A stretch of DNA of 40,096 nt. It comes from JACCZX01 sp963786295 (lineage in GTDB: Bacteria > Pseudomonadota > Gammaproteobacteria > Burkholderiales > Burkholderiaceae_F). The notes under the pieces are model-generated. The model saw nothing but the letters and a program-made list of their open reading frames with translations. It did no database searches and was not told where the DNA came from. Where the stretch lies: contig CAWAYV010000021.1 in NCBI GenBank assembly GCA_963786295.1, positions 1 through 40,096 on the forward strand, written 5' to 3'. Positions 15,490 to 24,122 of this stretch are shown one piece after another; position 1 is the first letter of the stretch, and each line of letters starts with the position of its first letter. A program made the translations under genes and the position numbers.

Positions 15490-17664
15490 CGATCCGATTG
15501 CATTCGCGAGCGCGGGCAGGTCCGCTGCCTTGACGCTGAAAATCGCGTTCGGATAGGCGCCGAGGAAGCCCGGTACAACCGTCAGCGTGTTCTCCGCCGG
15601 CAGCAGTTCCTCCTTGAACATGTGCGCAACATTCTTGTGCGCGGTATTGCGCAGCACACTGAAGTACTGCGGCGAGGCCGTCGGCTGCTCGACGCGCAGG
15701 AACACGACCTCCGGCATCCATGCGAGGCTCGCGCCGCGCACGTTCGACAGCGCCTGCACGTCGCGCCGCAGCGCGGGATCCGCCACCGATGAAAGTTCGA
15801 ATCGCTTCGCCGCGACCGGCGCCACTCGCGCGCTCAGCATTTCGTACAGTTCGCGTTGTGGATCGCTGGTCCGGTACGTGAGGCCGCTCGGTCGGTTGAA
15901 GTGCGCGTCTCGGCCGTAGACGTAGTCGATCACGTCCTGCGGCGCGCCGCGATACCAGTATTCGGCCGTCGAGCGTCGAGCTTTCTCCGGCAGCAGCACG
16001 AGGAAGTTGAACTCGCCTTCCATGCGCAGGAAGTCCATGTAGAGGCGGCTGTTCAACTGGTGCCCGGCGTTGCCGTAGACGTCGTAACCCGCCACGAGCA
16101 GGTAGTAGATCCGCTCGAACAGCGGATAGCCGATGACCCACGCCGTCTTCGGCTGATCGCCGACCAGACCCTTGACCACCGTCGCACTGTCGAAGTGACG
16201 GAACACGGTCAACGCTGCGTTTGGATTGCTGCCATCGCCGCTCCAGATCATCGAGAGATCGTCCTTGCGCGCCTTTGCGTTGCGCTCGAGCCACTCGCTT
16301 TTCGCCCGCAGGTAGTTTGCTTCGAGTTTCGAGAACTCGAGCCAAGGGATCAGCACCGGCGAGTTGCTGCCCCATTCGGCGGGCAGCCGCAGGTTGTTGC
16401 TTTCACGCGCAAGCAGTTCGGCGACCATGGCATCGCCGCCCACCTTCGGATCGACGAAGAACACCCAGAAGCGGTCTTCGATGACATCGAGTGCGAGCTG
16501 GCCGCGGCACACCGGGCCCTTGATGAAGTTCATCACAAAGTATTCGGCTTCATCGAGCATGAAGCGGTAACGGCCGTCGAGCGGCAAGTCACGAAACGCC
16601 GCGACCGGATTGGATGCGGTGTCGGCGTCGTACGACGGCAGCGCGGTCACCGTGTACGCAGGATCGAGGAACCAGCCACGGTACTTCGCCATGCGTGCCG
16701 CGCTGAGCGCATACGGCATGTGCGTCTTTGCGAGAAGCGCTTCGCGTTCGGGCTCGAGTCGGTAGAAAAAGCGCGCGACGCCGGGGTCGTCGTACGGGCG
16801 ACGCGTGGCAATGGGCGCGATCGGCTTGCCGCTCGGCGTGGTGGACCGGACGATGCGAAACGCGCGGCGCTGCGAATCTGTCTCGAAGTAGAGGTGACCG
16901 AGGTACAGGTGCTCGTACAGGTAGCGGCTCATCAGCCGCTCCTTGTTCGAGTCGCCGTTGAGAAACGCCTCCCAGACCTGAACCTGTTGTTGGACGCTGA
17001 CCGGCAACGGCTCATCGCCTTCGAAGGGCGCGCCGGCCTCGATCCACCGAGTGATCGTCGAGAACTCGCGTTCGTCGAGGCCGGGCAAACCGTACGGCAT
17101 GCCGGCGAGCGGATTTTTTTGAGCGAAGGCATCGAACTGTTCGATGCGCGGACACGTCGAGGCGCGCTCCAGCGATACGTCGAACGCATTGGAAAGCAGC
17201 GGCGAAGCCGGTAGCGGATGATCGCGCTTGAGGGCAAGCGAGCGATATAAAACGCTCGCGGCAAGGTTGACTTGGGAGGTCTGCGTCCTTTCGTTCAATA
17301 CTGCGGAAAAACCATGTTGCCGCCATTGCGAAGGCAGCTGCGCATCAACGAACAGGCGCGTGGTCGGCGCTTCGAGCAGGCGGGCGGCGTCATAGACCGG
17401 CTGCTGACTGCTTCCGCGCGCGACGCCCTCCCAAGCGCCGAGCTTGAGCTGGCATGGCGCGTCGTAACAACCGTGGCACACGACGCAGCGCCGTTCGACG
17501 ATGGGCTGCACGTCCTTGCGATACGACATTCCCGCGACCGGCTGGACGGGAACATCGAAGCGCTTCGGGTCGGGTTGCCCATAACGCTGATCAAACTCGT
17601 GCAGGGCAACCGTCGCGCAGCCGGCGACCCCGATGGTGGCGAGTAGTGCGGTGAGAGATCTCAT
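15328..17664 (-). CDS. cti: fatty acid cis/trans isomerase
   Basis: Periplasmic haem protein that converts cis to trans unsaturated fatty acids in membrane phospholipids, a fast response to solvents, heat and membrane-active toxins. The 778-residue length fits the Cti family (about 760-790). The N-terminus is a signal with a lipobox-like end (LATIGVAGC, Cys16). The covalent haem motif is RRCVVCHGCYDAPC, with Cys60, Cys63 and His64. Later motifs such as HMPYALSAARMAKYRGWF and DEAEYFVMNFIKGPVCRGQLA are typical of the family. ATG at 17664 is chosen as the start of the signal; the frame is open to 17823 through the right repeat copy. Its 3' end overlaps the HD-GYP frame by 162 bases. It is flanked by 47/48-bp direct repeats, suggesting it arrived by insertion. 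Confidence 0.93.
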   Translation of the reverse strand: MRSLTALLATIGVAGCATVALHEFDQRYGQPDPKRFDVPVQPVAGMSYRKDVQPIVERRCVVCHGCYDAPCQLKLGAWEGVARGSSQQPVYDAARLLEAPTTRLFVDAQLPSQWRQHGFSAVLNERTQTSQVNLAASVLYRSLALKRDHPLPASPLLSNAFDVSLERASTCPRIEQFDAFAQKNPLAGMPYGLPGLDEREFSTITRWIEAGAPFEGDEPLPVSVQQQVQVWEAFLNGDSNKERLMSRYLYEHLYLGHLYFETDSQRRAFRIVRSTTPSGKPIAPIATRRPYDDPGVARFFYRLEPEREALLAKTHMPYALSAARMAKYRGWFLDPAYTVTALPSYDADTASNPVAAFRDLPLDGRYRFMLDEAEYFVMNFIKGPVCRGQLALDVIEDRFWVFFVDPKVGGDAMVAELLARESNNLRLPAEWGSNSPVLIPWLEFSKLEANYLRAKSEWLERNAKARKDDLSMIWSGDGSNPNAALTVFRHFDSATVVKGLVGDQPKTAWVIGYPLFERIYYLLVAGYDVYGNAGHQLNSRLYMDFLRMEGEFNFLVLLPEKARRSTAEYWYRGAPQDVIDYVYGRDAHFNRPSGLTYRTSDPQRELYEMLSARVAPVAAKRFELSSVADPALRRDVQALSNVRGASLAWMPEVVFLRVEQPTASPQYFSVLRNTAHKNVAHMFKEELLPAENTLTVVPGFLGAYPNAIFSVKAADLPALANAIGSLASEDDYRKLADRYAVRRTNPRFWATSDELMDAYASWGGVEAGLFDYNRLENR

Positions 17665-17719
17665 GAAAACTCGAAGCGGACGACCGCATGGTAGCGAAGG
17701 GAGGCGCGGATCCTGAGCC

Positions 17720-17767
17720 GGTCGAAAAAGGCGGAGCCGTCCGAGTTCGTCAAAGCGCGCCGGACGC
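17720..17767. repeat. direct repeat, right copy (48 bp), at the end of the Hyi-like gene
   Basis: Near-perfect copy of 15228-15274 with one extra A in the A-run. It lies upstream of the isomerase start, and its right end (17750-17767) forms the last five codons and stop of the convergent Hyi-like gene. The flank before it, TCCTGAGCCGGTCGAAA, resembles the widespread environmental-bacteria repeat CCTGAGCCTGTCGAAG, so a dispersed repeat family is possible. Confidence 0.9.
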
Positions 17768-18538
17768 GAAACTATCCATCCAGCGCAATCCTTCTTCCGT
17801 GCCTCGACGCGGCCGATACTCACACCCTATCCAGCCCGTGTATCCCATCTCGTCGAGCATACGAAGTACATAGCTGTAATTAACTTCGCCCTCGTCGGGT
17901 TCGTGACGATCCGGCACGCCCGCGATCTGTACATGTGCGATGTGGTTGAAATACTTCTTGAACGTCGTTAGCAGATCGCCTTCAACGATTTGCGCGTGAT
18001 AAAAATCCATCTGAATCTTTAAATTCGGTTCGGCCACTTCTTCCCGGATCGCATGGGCTTCGGCCTGGGTGTTCAAAAAGTAGCCGGGCATATCTCGGTT
18101 GTTGATGGGCTCGATCAACAGCGTGCGACCCGTCTTCGCGAGTTCCCTTGCGGCAAACCGAAGGTTCTCGACATACACGGCGCGGTGGGCATTGCGATCA
18201 CCGCCGGCTGGAACGACTCCACATGTCGCATGCAGAGTCGGTGTGTTGGTGGCCTCCGCATATTCGAGTGCGCGCGCAACTGCCGCGCGGAATTCCGCTT
18301 CACGTCCCGGAAGTGCGGCCAAGCCACGTTCTCCCGCAGCGTAGTTACCGGGCCATAGATTCAGGCCGCGATTCTGTAAGCCGTGGTCGCTGAGCCACTT
18401 GGCGATGGCGTTCGGCGCGTGATCGTATGGAAGCGAGAGTTCGACGGCTTTAAATCCGTTGCGAGCCGCAGCGGCAAAGCGCTGTTCGAACGGCAGCTCT
18501 GAAAACAGAAATCCGAGATTGGCAGCGAACTTTGGCAT
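17750..18538 (-). CDS. hydroxypyruvate isomerase / 2-oxo-tetronate isomerase-like TIM barrel
   Basis: A 262-residue xylose-isomerase-like TIM barrel of the Hyi/OtnI family, which interconverts hydroxypyruvate and tartronate semialdehyde or related 2-oxo acids. The N-terminus MPKFAANLGFLFSELPFEQR is typical. Metal and catalytic residues are all visible: Glu in LLIEPINNRDMPGYFL, Asp in IQMDFYHAQ, Gln/His in HVQIAGVPDRHEPDEG and Glu in GWIGCEYRPRRGTEEGL. ATG at 18538 matches the family start; a TTG four codons earlier is an alternative. The last codons (SGAL plus stop) lie in the right copy of the direct repeat, so its C-terminus may be altered. No glyoxylate-pathway neighbours are present to fix its substrate. 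Confidence 0.88.
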   Translation of the reverse strand: MPKFAANLGFLFSELPFEQRFAAAARNGFKAVELSLPYDHAPNAIAKWLSDHGLQNRGLNLWPGNYAAGERGLAALPGREAEFRAAVARALEYAEATNTPTLHATCGVVPAGGDRNAHRAVYVENLRFAARELAKTGRTLLIEPINNRDMPGYFLNTQAEAHAIREEVAEPNLKIQMDFYHAQIVEGDLLTTFKKYFNHIAHVQIAGVPDRHEPDEGEVNYSYVLRMLDEMGYTGWIGCEYRPRRGTEEGLRWMDSFASGAL

Positions 18539-18740
18539 AGCGCTTAACAATAAAAGCTGTCAGTGTGAAGGCCAACTTCGTTGGTAAAAACGTAACTCGT
18601 TTGTATTTTTGACTCGCGCTGAAGTGGCTGCGGGCACAGTCGCTGCTCCTCAATTCATTAAGCGTCGTAATCCACGACTGAGCCAAGGCGCTTGCGGGTT
18701 CGCCTAGCGGCGGACCTGTCGGACTCAAGGAGATGACACT

Positions 18741-19138
18741 ATGCTGAAGAACGTTGGAATCTTCGGAGCACTAGCAGCGATGTCGCTTGCGGCTTGCTCC
18801 ACGCGCGTTATCGAGCGCGAAGTGATCCAGACACCGGCGCCACAGCCGGCGACGGTGCAAGTCGCACCGGCGACCCTGCGGTCGTAGTCGCACCAGCGAC
18901 CACTCCGGTCGTAGTTGCCGCGGTGCAGCCACCGCCGGCTCAGGTCGAAACTGTTCCACCGGCTCCAGCCGCCGACCTGGTATGGATTCCGGGCTATTGG
19001 AATTATTCGAACAACCAGTACGTCTGGGTGGCTGGACGCTATGAGCCGGCAAAGATCGGCTACATCTGGGCGCCGAATCGATGGGAACACGTCAACGGCC
19101 GCTGGCAGATGACAGGCGGTGCTTGGGTACGTCAATAA
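18741..19138 (+). pseudogene. WXXGXW-repeat (YXWGXW-like) lipoprotein, frameshifted
   Basis: ATG at 18741 starts MLKNVGIFGALAAMSLAAC, a lipoprotein signal ending in the lipobox LAAC with Cys19. This frame stops at 18887, after a Pro/Ala/Val linker. A second frame takes over near 18866 and reads DPAVVVAPATTPVVVAAV, then the aromatic repeats LVWIPGYWNYSNNQYVWVAG, GYIWAPNRWEHVNGRW and TGGAWVRQ, ending at 19138. A one-base change inside GC-rich repeats near 18866 explains the split. The WXXGXW family occurs in exported proteobacterial proteins of unknown role. The ribosome-binding site AAGGAGATG lies about 9 bases upstream. A hairpin follows at 19162. Confidence 0.75.
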
Positions 19139-19161
19139 GCTAGCGCGTCAGTAAACAACAT

Positions 19162-19189
19162 CGGCACGCGCACTGGGGAGCGCGTGCCG
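19162..19189. terminator. bidirectional hairpin between convergent genes
   Basis: CGGCACGCGC (19162-19171) pairs perfectly with GCGCGTGCCG (19180-19189) around an eight-base loop. It sits in the 67-base gap between the WXXGXW lipoprotein gene and the convergent metallophosphoesterase gene and can serve both. There is no strong T-tract on either side. Confidence 0.6.
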
Positions 19190-19205
19190 TTAACGCACTT
19201 GCGCG

Positions 19206-20342
19206 TTAGGCCGGCACCAGGCGCAGGTGTGTGATCTCTGACGGTGCACCGAATCGTTTCGGCGGGCCCCAGTATCCGGTCCCTCGACTCGTATAAACCC
19301 AAAGGGTCTGCAGACGATCCAGCCCAGCAGTGAACGGCTGCTGCAGTCGAACGAAGAAATTCCACGGCCAGAATTGCCCGCCGTGCGTGTGGCCGGAGAG
19401 CTGTAGCTGGAATCCCGCCTGCAACGCTGCTTCCGCTGATCTCGGCTGATGCGCCAGCAGAATGCGTACGGCATGATCGGGTGCAGTGGCAACGGCGGCC
19501 GCCGGATCGCTGCGGTGAGATTCATCGAAATGATGTCCGCTGTGATCCGTGACACCGGCGATCACCAGCGCGCTGTCGTTGTGCCGCAAGACCACGTGCT
19601 CATTGAGCAGGACGTTGACTCCGAGGCGACGCAGCTCTGTCACCCAGGCAGTGACGCCGCTGTAGTACTCATGATTACCGGTCACGAAGTACGTCCCGTG
19701 GCGTGACGTCAAGCCGCTCAGCGGCGCCACGTGCGAACGGAGCTGCGCCACGCTGCCATCGACCAGATCTCCGGTCACGGCGACCATGTCGGCCTGCAAG
19801 CGATTGACGGCGCCGACGATCGACTGCAGATAGTCGCCCTTGATCGTCGGGCCGACATGGATGTCACTGATCTGCGCAATCGTGAAGCCGTGCAGCGACG
19901 CCGGTAGATTGGCGATCGGCACATCGACTGCAACCACGCGCGCAGTTCGGCGCGCATTGATCAGTCCCCACACTGTCATCAACGTCGCCGCTGCAGCAAC
20001 CGCCAGCGCGCTCCACGCGGCAAACGTAGAGATGGAGATCGCCAGACCGAGCTGGCTTGCTATCCAGACTCCCACCAGTGCGACATCGCGCAGCAGTGTC
20101 AGGACGAACAGGCTCGACAAGAACCCCATGGCGACAAACGCGGCCATCATGGCAACGTCATGGCCCCGGCGTCGCGCCTGACGTCGATTTCGCCAGTGGC
20201 TCAGCCCCACCTGCAGGGAGATTGCGGAAAGCACGACAAGCAGCGCCACGCCGACCTGCAACCAGGCGAACTCAGCCAGAGCGGGGACGAGTCGCCAAGC
20301 GATATACGCGTGGGTCAGCAGGGAGATGACGCTCAGTGGCAT
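19206..20342 (-). CDS. membrane-anchored metallophosphoesterase (YkuE-like)
   Basis: A 378-residue protein with four or so N-terminal membrane helices (residues 1-130) followed by a calcineurin-type metallophosphoesterase domain. All metal motifs are visible: ISDIHVG (DxH), VAVTGDLVDG (GDxxD), VTGNHEYY (GNHE), LLAHQPR and LSGHTHGGQFWP. Relatives hydrolyse UDP-sugar or lipid pyrophosphates or act on the envelope; the substrate here is unknown. The catalytic domain follows the last helix, but its side of the membrane is not certain. The C-terminal signature GTGYWGPPKRFGAPSEIT is typical of the family. Confidence 0.9.
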   Translation of the reverse strand: MPLSVISLLTHAYIAWRLVPALAEFAWLQVGVALLVVLSAISLQVGLSHWRNRRQARRRGHDVAMMAAFVAMGFLSSLFVLTLLRDVALVGVWIASQLGLAISISTFAAWSALAVAAAATLMTVWGLINARRTARVVAVDVPIANLPASLHGFTIAQISDIHVGPTIKGDYLQSIVGAVNRLQADMVAVTGDLVDGSVAQLRSHVAPLSGLTSRHGTYFVTGNHEYYSGVTAWVTELRRLGVNVLLNEHVVLRHNDSALVIAGVTDHSGHHFDESHRSDPAAAVATAPDHAVRILLAHQPRSAEAALQAGFQLQLSGHTHGGQFWPWNFFVRLQQPFTAGLDRLQTLWVYTSRGTGYWGPPKRFGAPSEITHLRLVPA

Positions 20343-20439
20343 GTTCTCGGGTGACGCCAGTGTAGGAAGGTTCGCAGGTATATGACGCTGCCGGCGGATT
20401 CTTCAATGATGCTTTTCACGTACGATCGCCGGCTTGTTG

Positions 20440-21177
20440 TTGACCTACATCCTCGTCGACTTCGAGAACGTCCAGCCGCAGGTGGCTGATCTCGGCCTGC
20501 TGCGCGGTGACGATTTTCGCGTGCACATCTTTCATGGCGTGCACCAGAACAAGTTCGACGTCAGCATGTACAAGGCGCTGCAGCCGCTCGGCGACAAGGT
20601 GGAACTGGTGCAGAGCGATCGGCAGGGGCCGGACGTGCTGGACTTTCACATCTCGTTCTATCTCGGCCGACTCGTGCGGGAGCATTTGAACCAGCCGGTG
20701 CGTGCGGCGCGCTTTTTCGTGATCTCTAAAGATCGCGGATTCGATTCATTGATCGTGCATATTCGCTCGCTCGGGTTTGAGGCGCATCGAGTGGCGACGA
20801 TTCGCGCAGCGCTTGGTACGCCCGTGGCGGCGGCTCCGTCACCTGCAGCTACTGCGGCGCCGAAGAAGGTCGCAGCGAAAAAAACTTCACCGGCAAGAAA
20901 ACCGCCCGCGGTTAAATCGGCCGTGAAGGCTGCAGGCGCGGCACCTGCGAAAAAGAAAGTCGACAGTCCGAAGCAGATCGTGCTGGCGAGTCTGCAACGC
21001 ATGGGCAAGAAGCTGCCCGGCAAGCGCAAGGGACTCGAGCATCACATCGAGAGCCATCTCGGCCGCAAGGTCGACTTGAACGCGGTGCGCGCGCTCGTGG
21101 CCGAGATGGAGCGCGACGGCGTGCTTCGAATCGTTGACAATAAGGTCGAATACGCGCTGCCGAAGGCGAGCAAGTAA
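20440..21177 (+). CDS. NYN/PIN-like domain protein with Lys/Ala-rich linker and C-terminal helical domain
   Basis: A 245-residue protein. The N-terminal 125 residues form a PIN/NYN-like nuclease fold: LTYILVDFENVQP (first acidic residues), SDRQGPDVLDFHISFYLG (second acidic cluster) and FFVISKDRGFDSLIVHIRSLGF (third), matching RNA-cleaving Asp centres. A basic low-complexity linker (KKVAAKKTSPARKPP and similar, about 130-175) could bind nucleic acid. The C-terminal 70 residues look like a winged helix. No ATG lies in frame: three consecutive TTG codons at 20434-20442 are the only candidates, and the third best matches the family N-terminus. An unseen indel near an ATG in another frame (20406) is an alternative. 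Confidence 0.75.
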   Translation: MTYILVDFENVQPQVADLGLLRGDDFRVHIFHGVHQNKFDVSMYKALQPLGDKVELVQSDRQGPDVLDFHISFYLGRLVREHLNQPVRAARFFVISKDRGFDSLIVHIRSLGFEAHRVATIRAALGTPVAAAPSPAATAAPKKVAAKKTSPARKPPAVKSAVKAAGAAPAKKKVDSPKQIVLASLQRMGKKLPGKRKGLEHHIESHLGRKVDLNAVRALVAEMERDGVLRIVDNKVEYALPKASK

Positions 21178-21191
21178 CGCAATAAGAATCC

Positions 21192-22403
21192 ATGCATGCC
21201 GCGTTGAGCACGACCGAGATATTCCTGATCGCGATCGGGATCATCTTCACCGTCCCGTACCTGATCTGGCGCGTGGGCAACACCGATTACTACGCCCCTC
21301 TCGTGGTGGTGCAGATCATCACCGGAATCTTGCTGGGACCCGGCATCTTGGGAAAAGTCTTCCCGGATTACTACGCCTTCGTCTTTACGCAGCCGGTCGT
21401 CCAATCGTTGAACGGCATTGCATGGTGGGCGGTGATGGTGTTCGTGTGGATCGCCGGCATCGAATTGGACTTGAAGAAGGCGTGGACTTATCGGCGCGAG
21501 AGCGCCATCACAGCCGGGCTCGCGCTCGCGACGCCGCTGCTGTTGGGCAGCATCGTGGCAGCCGGCATGTTGATGTACGCCGGCTGGATCGGCCCGAATG
21601 CGATGACCTGGCAGTTCGTTCTTGGAGTCGGCATGGCGTGCGCAGTTACTGCGCTGCCGATCCTGATTTTGTTGATGGAGAAGCTCGAGATCCTGCGCCA
21701 ACCGATCGGCCAGCGCATCCTGCGCTACGCAAGTCTGGATGACGTCGCGATCTGGGGCGTGCTGGCTCTGATCTTGATGGACTGGCAGCGCGTCGGCATG
21801 CAAGCGATGTTTCTATTTGCTTTCGCAGTCTGCAGTTACGGATTCCGCAAGCTGATGGTGTGGTTGCCGGAGAGAGACCGCTGGTACGTCGGTCTGATCT
21901 GGCTCGCGCTGTGCGGTTTCGGCGCCGATTGGTCGGGCATGCATTACATGGTCGGCGCGTTCCTCGCGGGCGCGGTGATAGACAGTGATTGGTTCGATCA
22001 AAAACAGATGGATCAGCTCCGTCACAATGTGCTGTTGGTCGTGATGCCGGTATTTTTTCTGAGCACGGGCTTGAAAACCAATTGGAGCGTCGGCGGCGAG
22101 GCGGTGTTCATCGCGGCAGCTGTACTTTTGCTCGCGTCGGTCGCGGGCAAACTTCTCGGCGTTCAGCTCGCGGGCAAAGTCCTCAAGTGGCAGCCGGGCG
22201 AGGCGTCGATCATCGGTTGGCTGCTGCAGACGAAGGCGCTGATCATGATCATCTTCGTCACGATCCTGCTCGACAAAGGCATCATCACCAGCGAGACGTT
22301 CACGGCACTGCTGCTGATGGCGGTTGCGAGCACGATGCTGACGGTGCCCGTGGTGGCTCCGAAATTGCAACGCATGAAGAGCATCGTTACGCAGGCGGCG
22401 TGA
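21192..22403 (+). CDS. CPA2-type cation:proton antiporter
   Basis: A 403-residue polytopic membrane protein with about 11-12 hydrophobic helices. It resembles the Na+/H+ exchanger domain of monovalent cation:proton antiporter-2 proteins. Helix 5 carries the paired acidic motif YASLDDVAIWGVLAL, the ion-binding site, and other conserved segments are VQIITGILLGPGILGKVFP and WMAGIELD-like FVWIAGIELDLKK. There is no C-terminal TrkA/RCK domain. It moves Na+ or K+ against protons across the inner membrane. The stop overlaps the start of the LysR gene (TGATG at 22401-22405), so the two are coupled and the regulator may respond to the same ion or pH stress. Confidence 0.9.
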   Translation: MHAALSTTEIFLIAIGIIFTVPYLIWRVGNTDYYAPLVVVQIITGILLGPGILGKVFPDYYAFVFTQPVVQSLNGIAWWAVMVFVWIAGIELDLKKAWTYRRESAITAGLALATPLLLGSIVAAGMLMYAGWIGPNAMTWQFVLGVGMACAVTALPILILLMEKLEILRQPIGQRILRYASLDDVAIWGVLALILMDWQRVGMQAMFLFAFAVCSYGFRKLMVWLPERDRWYVGLIWLALCGFGADWSGMHYMVGAFLAGAVIDSDWFDQKQMDQLRHNVLLVVMPVFFLSTGLKTNWSVGGEAVFIAAAVLLLASVAGKLLGVQLAGKVLKWQPGEASIIGWLLQTKALIMIIFVTILLDKGIITSETFTALLLMAVASTMLTVPVVAPKLQRMKSIVTQAA

Positions 22404-23359
22404 TGAAACAGCCGCGAACGCCACGCTTGTCGCTTGATCTTCTCCGCGGTTTCCGCGCGGCGGCGCGCCACTTGAGCTTCACTCGTGCTGCACACGAACT
22501 GTTCGTAACCCAATCGGCAATTAGCCGGGAGGTCAGCACGCTCGAGGAGCAACTGGGCACGCCACTTTTCGCGCGCGCGAATCGCACGCTGAGACTTACC
22601 CAGGCGGGAGAGCAGCTTTACCGGGCGGCGGAGGAGGCACTTGCCCTCATCGACTCGACGGCCGCTCAGGTGGCAGGCGCCGGGCAGACCTTATCGATAA
22701 CAACAACCGTGCCCTTTGCGTCGCTATGGCTTGGTCCGCGCTTACCCGGATTTGCGCGCCTTCACCCAGAGATCAGCTTGAGGATCACGGCGAGTAACGA
22801 CAACCTCGATGTCGTGCGGGAGCAGATTGACGTGGCGATCCGCTACGCCGCGAACGGCGCTTCTCCACCGTCTCAGTTGAAGATCTTCGACTATGAAATG
22901 TTTCCGGTCTGTTCACCAACGCTCGCAAGTGCTCTGCCGATCAAAATTCCCGCGGATCTGGCAAAGCATGTGCTCCTCGATTTTGAAACGCTGCGTAGCG
23001 GTCGCCCGTGGTACGACTGGCAGCTATGGTTGCATGCGAAGCAAATCCGCGGACTCAAGCCGACGGGATGGCTGCGCTTTTCCCACTACGATCTCGTGGT
23101 GGAAGCGGCCATCGCCGGAAACGGGGTCGCGATCGGCAAGTGGCCCTATCTGGCGCGCCATTTAAGAGAGGGTGTCCTTGCGGCACCTCTCGGTGACGCC
23201 GGCATGGCAACGATCGCTAGCTTCTATGTCGTTGTAGCGGACATGGCGCCGAAGAACGCCGTAGAAAGCTTTGTCACGTGGCTTCGTGCTGAGGCCCAAG
23301 AAGACGACGAACATCGGCACAAACTTGTACGTTCCGGTCGACGGGCATCCAAGAAGTGA
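22403..23359 (+). CDS. LysR-family transcriptional regulator (GcvA-like)
   Basis: A 318-residue regulator. The N-terminal winged helix reads LDLLRGFRAAARHLSFTRAA, then HELFVTQSAISREVSTLEEQ and LFARANRTLRLTQAG. The rest is a type 2 periplasmic-binding-like effector domain, with the GcvA-like core ITTTVPFASLWLGPRLPGFA and HPEISLRITASNDNLDVV. LysR proteins bind small effectors and usually control a divergent gene; here the gene is instead coupled to the upstream antiporter by TGATG, so it may regulate its own operon. No divergent partner is present. Effector unknown. Confidence 0.92.
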   Translation: MKQPRTPRLSLDLLRGFRAAARHLSFTRAAHELFVTQSAISREVSTLEEQLGTPLFARANRTLRLTQAGEQLYRAAEEALALIDSTAAQVAGAGQTLSITTTVPFASLWLGPRLPGFARLHPEISLRITASNDNLDVVREQIDVAIRYAANGASPPSQLKIFDYEMFPVCSPTLASALPIKIPADLAKHVLLDFETLRSGRPWYDWQLWLHAKQIRGLKPTGWLRFSHYDLVVEAAIAGNGVAIGKWPYLARHLREGVLAAPLGDAGMATIASFYVVVADMAPKNAVESFVTWLRAEAQEDDEHRHKLVRSGRRASKK

Positions 23360-23464
23360 GCGCGCGTTGGTAAGCCCCGCGTGACAGCGTAGGTGCGTGG
23401 TCTAAATTGCTTACCGAGTCAGTCCGCAGCAGCGGTTTCACCCATCACCGCTTGCTCCAAATAA

Positions 23465-24070
23465 CTACAGCCATCGACGGACCTTCGCCCGATACGCGTC
23501 GTAGACCTGACCGTGAAGATTCGCCAGGTGCTGCTCCTCGAGCCGCACCTGCACTTGCATCAGTATTTCACCTGCGACCAGCAGTGCCGCTGTGACGACT
23601 GACGGAAAGACCAGGAACAGACCGAGCAGATTGACTCGCATCGCAAGAAAAATCGGATTGCGCGACACGGTGAACAGCCCGTGTTGCACGAGCTCGGTGC
23701 GACGCTTGTCATCAATGCCGATGCGCCACGAGATTCCCATCTGAGCCTGCGCGATCACCAGCCAGATCAAGCTGGCAATCAGCAACGCCCAGCCGACATA
23801 GGCGATCATCGGAGTACTCAGAACGGTCCAGCGGCCGAAATAGACTTGGGATGCGGGCCAGATGGCAAGTGCGATCACCACGAGGGCGATGCCGGCGATC
23901 GTTACCTTGAACGCGCGCGCGACGTATCCATGAGCATCAGCGCTGGAGGGCAGCACGAAAGGATTGACGCCGCTGCGGCGATAAACCAGCAGCGAGCGCC
24001 AAACGAACGCGACGATGAAGACAACGATGTAGTAGATGAGCAATGCGGTGGGCCAATGAGTTTCGTACAT
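23465..24070 (-). CDS. isoprenylcysteine carboxyl methyltransferase-family membrane protein
   Basis: A 201-residue protein with five or so membrane helices and the C-terminal SAM-binding signature of the ICMT/PEMT family: LVQHGLFTVSRNPIFLAMRV, then RLEEQHLANLHGQVYDAYRA with a basic VRRWL end. Bacterial members methylate small lipids or unknown membrane substrates. It is divergent from the cytochrome c gene with 52 bases between starts. The ribosome-binding site is weak. Confidence 0.88.
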   Translation of the reverse strand: MYETHWPTALLIYYIVVFIVAFVWRSLLVYRRSGVNPFVLPSSADAHGYVARAFKVTIAGIALVVIALAIWPASQVYFGRWTVLSTPMIAYVGWALLIASLIWLVIAQAQMGISWRIGIDDKRRTELVQHGLFTVSRNPIFLAMRVNLLGLFLVFPSVVTAALLVAGEILMQVQVRLEEQHLANLHGQVYDAYRAKVRRWL

Positions 24071-24122
24071 TCTCGAACGGGTCCGCTACCGGCGGGTAGA
24101 GTTACGTGATGGAGGTGGCGAT

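Noticed and set aside
15856..17214. 452-codon plus-strand open frame inside the isomerase gene
   Set aside because: It is the antisense shadow of a well-supported family; its His/Arg/Val-rich text has no domain features.
15228..17767. Insertion sequence carrying the isomerase gene
   Set aside because: No transposase or terminal inverted repeats are visible; only direct repeats are seen, so I report a scar and not an IS.
20658..21283. Minus-strand open frames over the NYN-like and antiporter genes
   Set aside because: They mirror strong coding sense on the plus strand and lack start signals.
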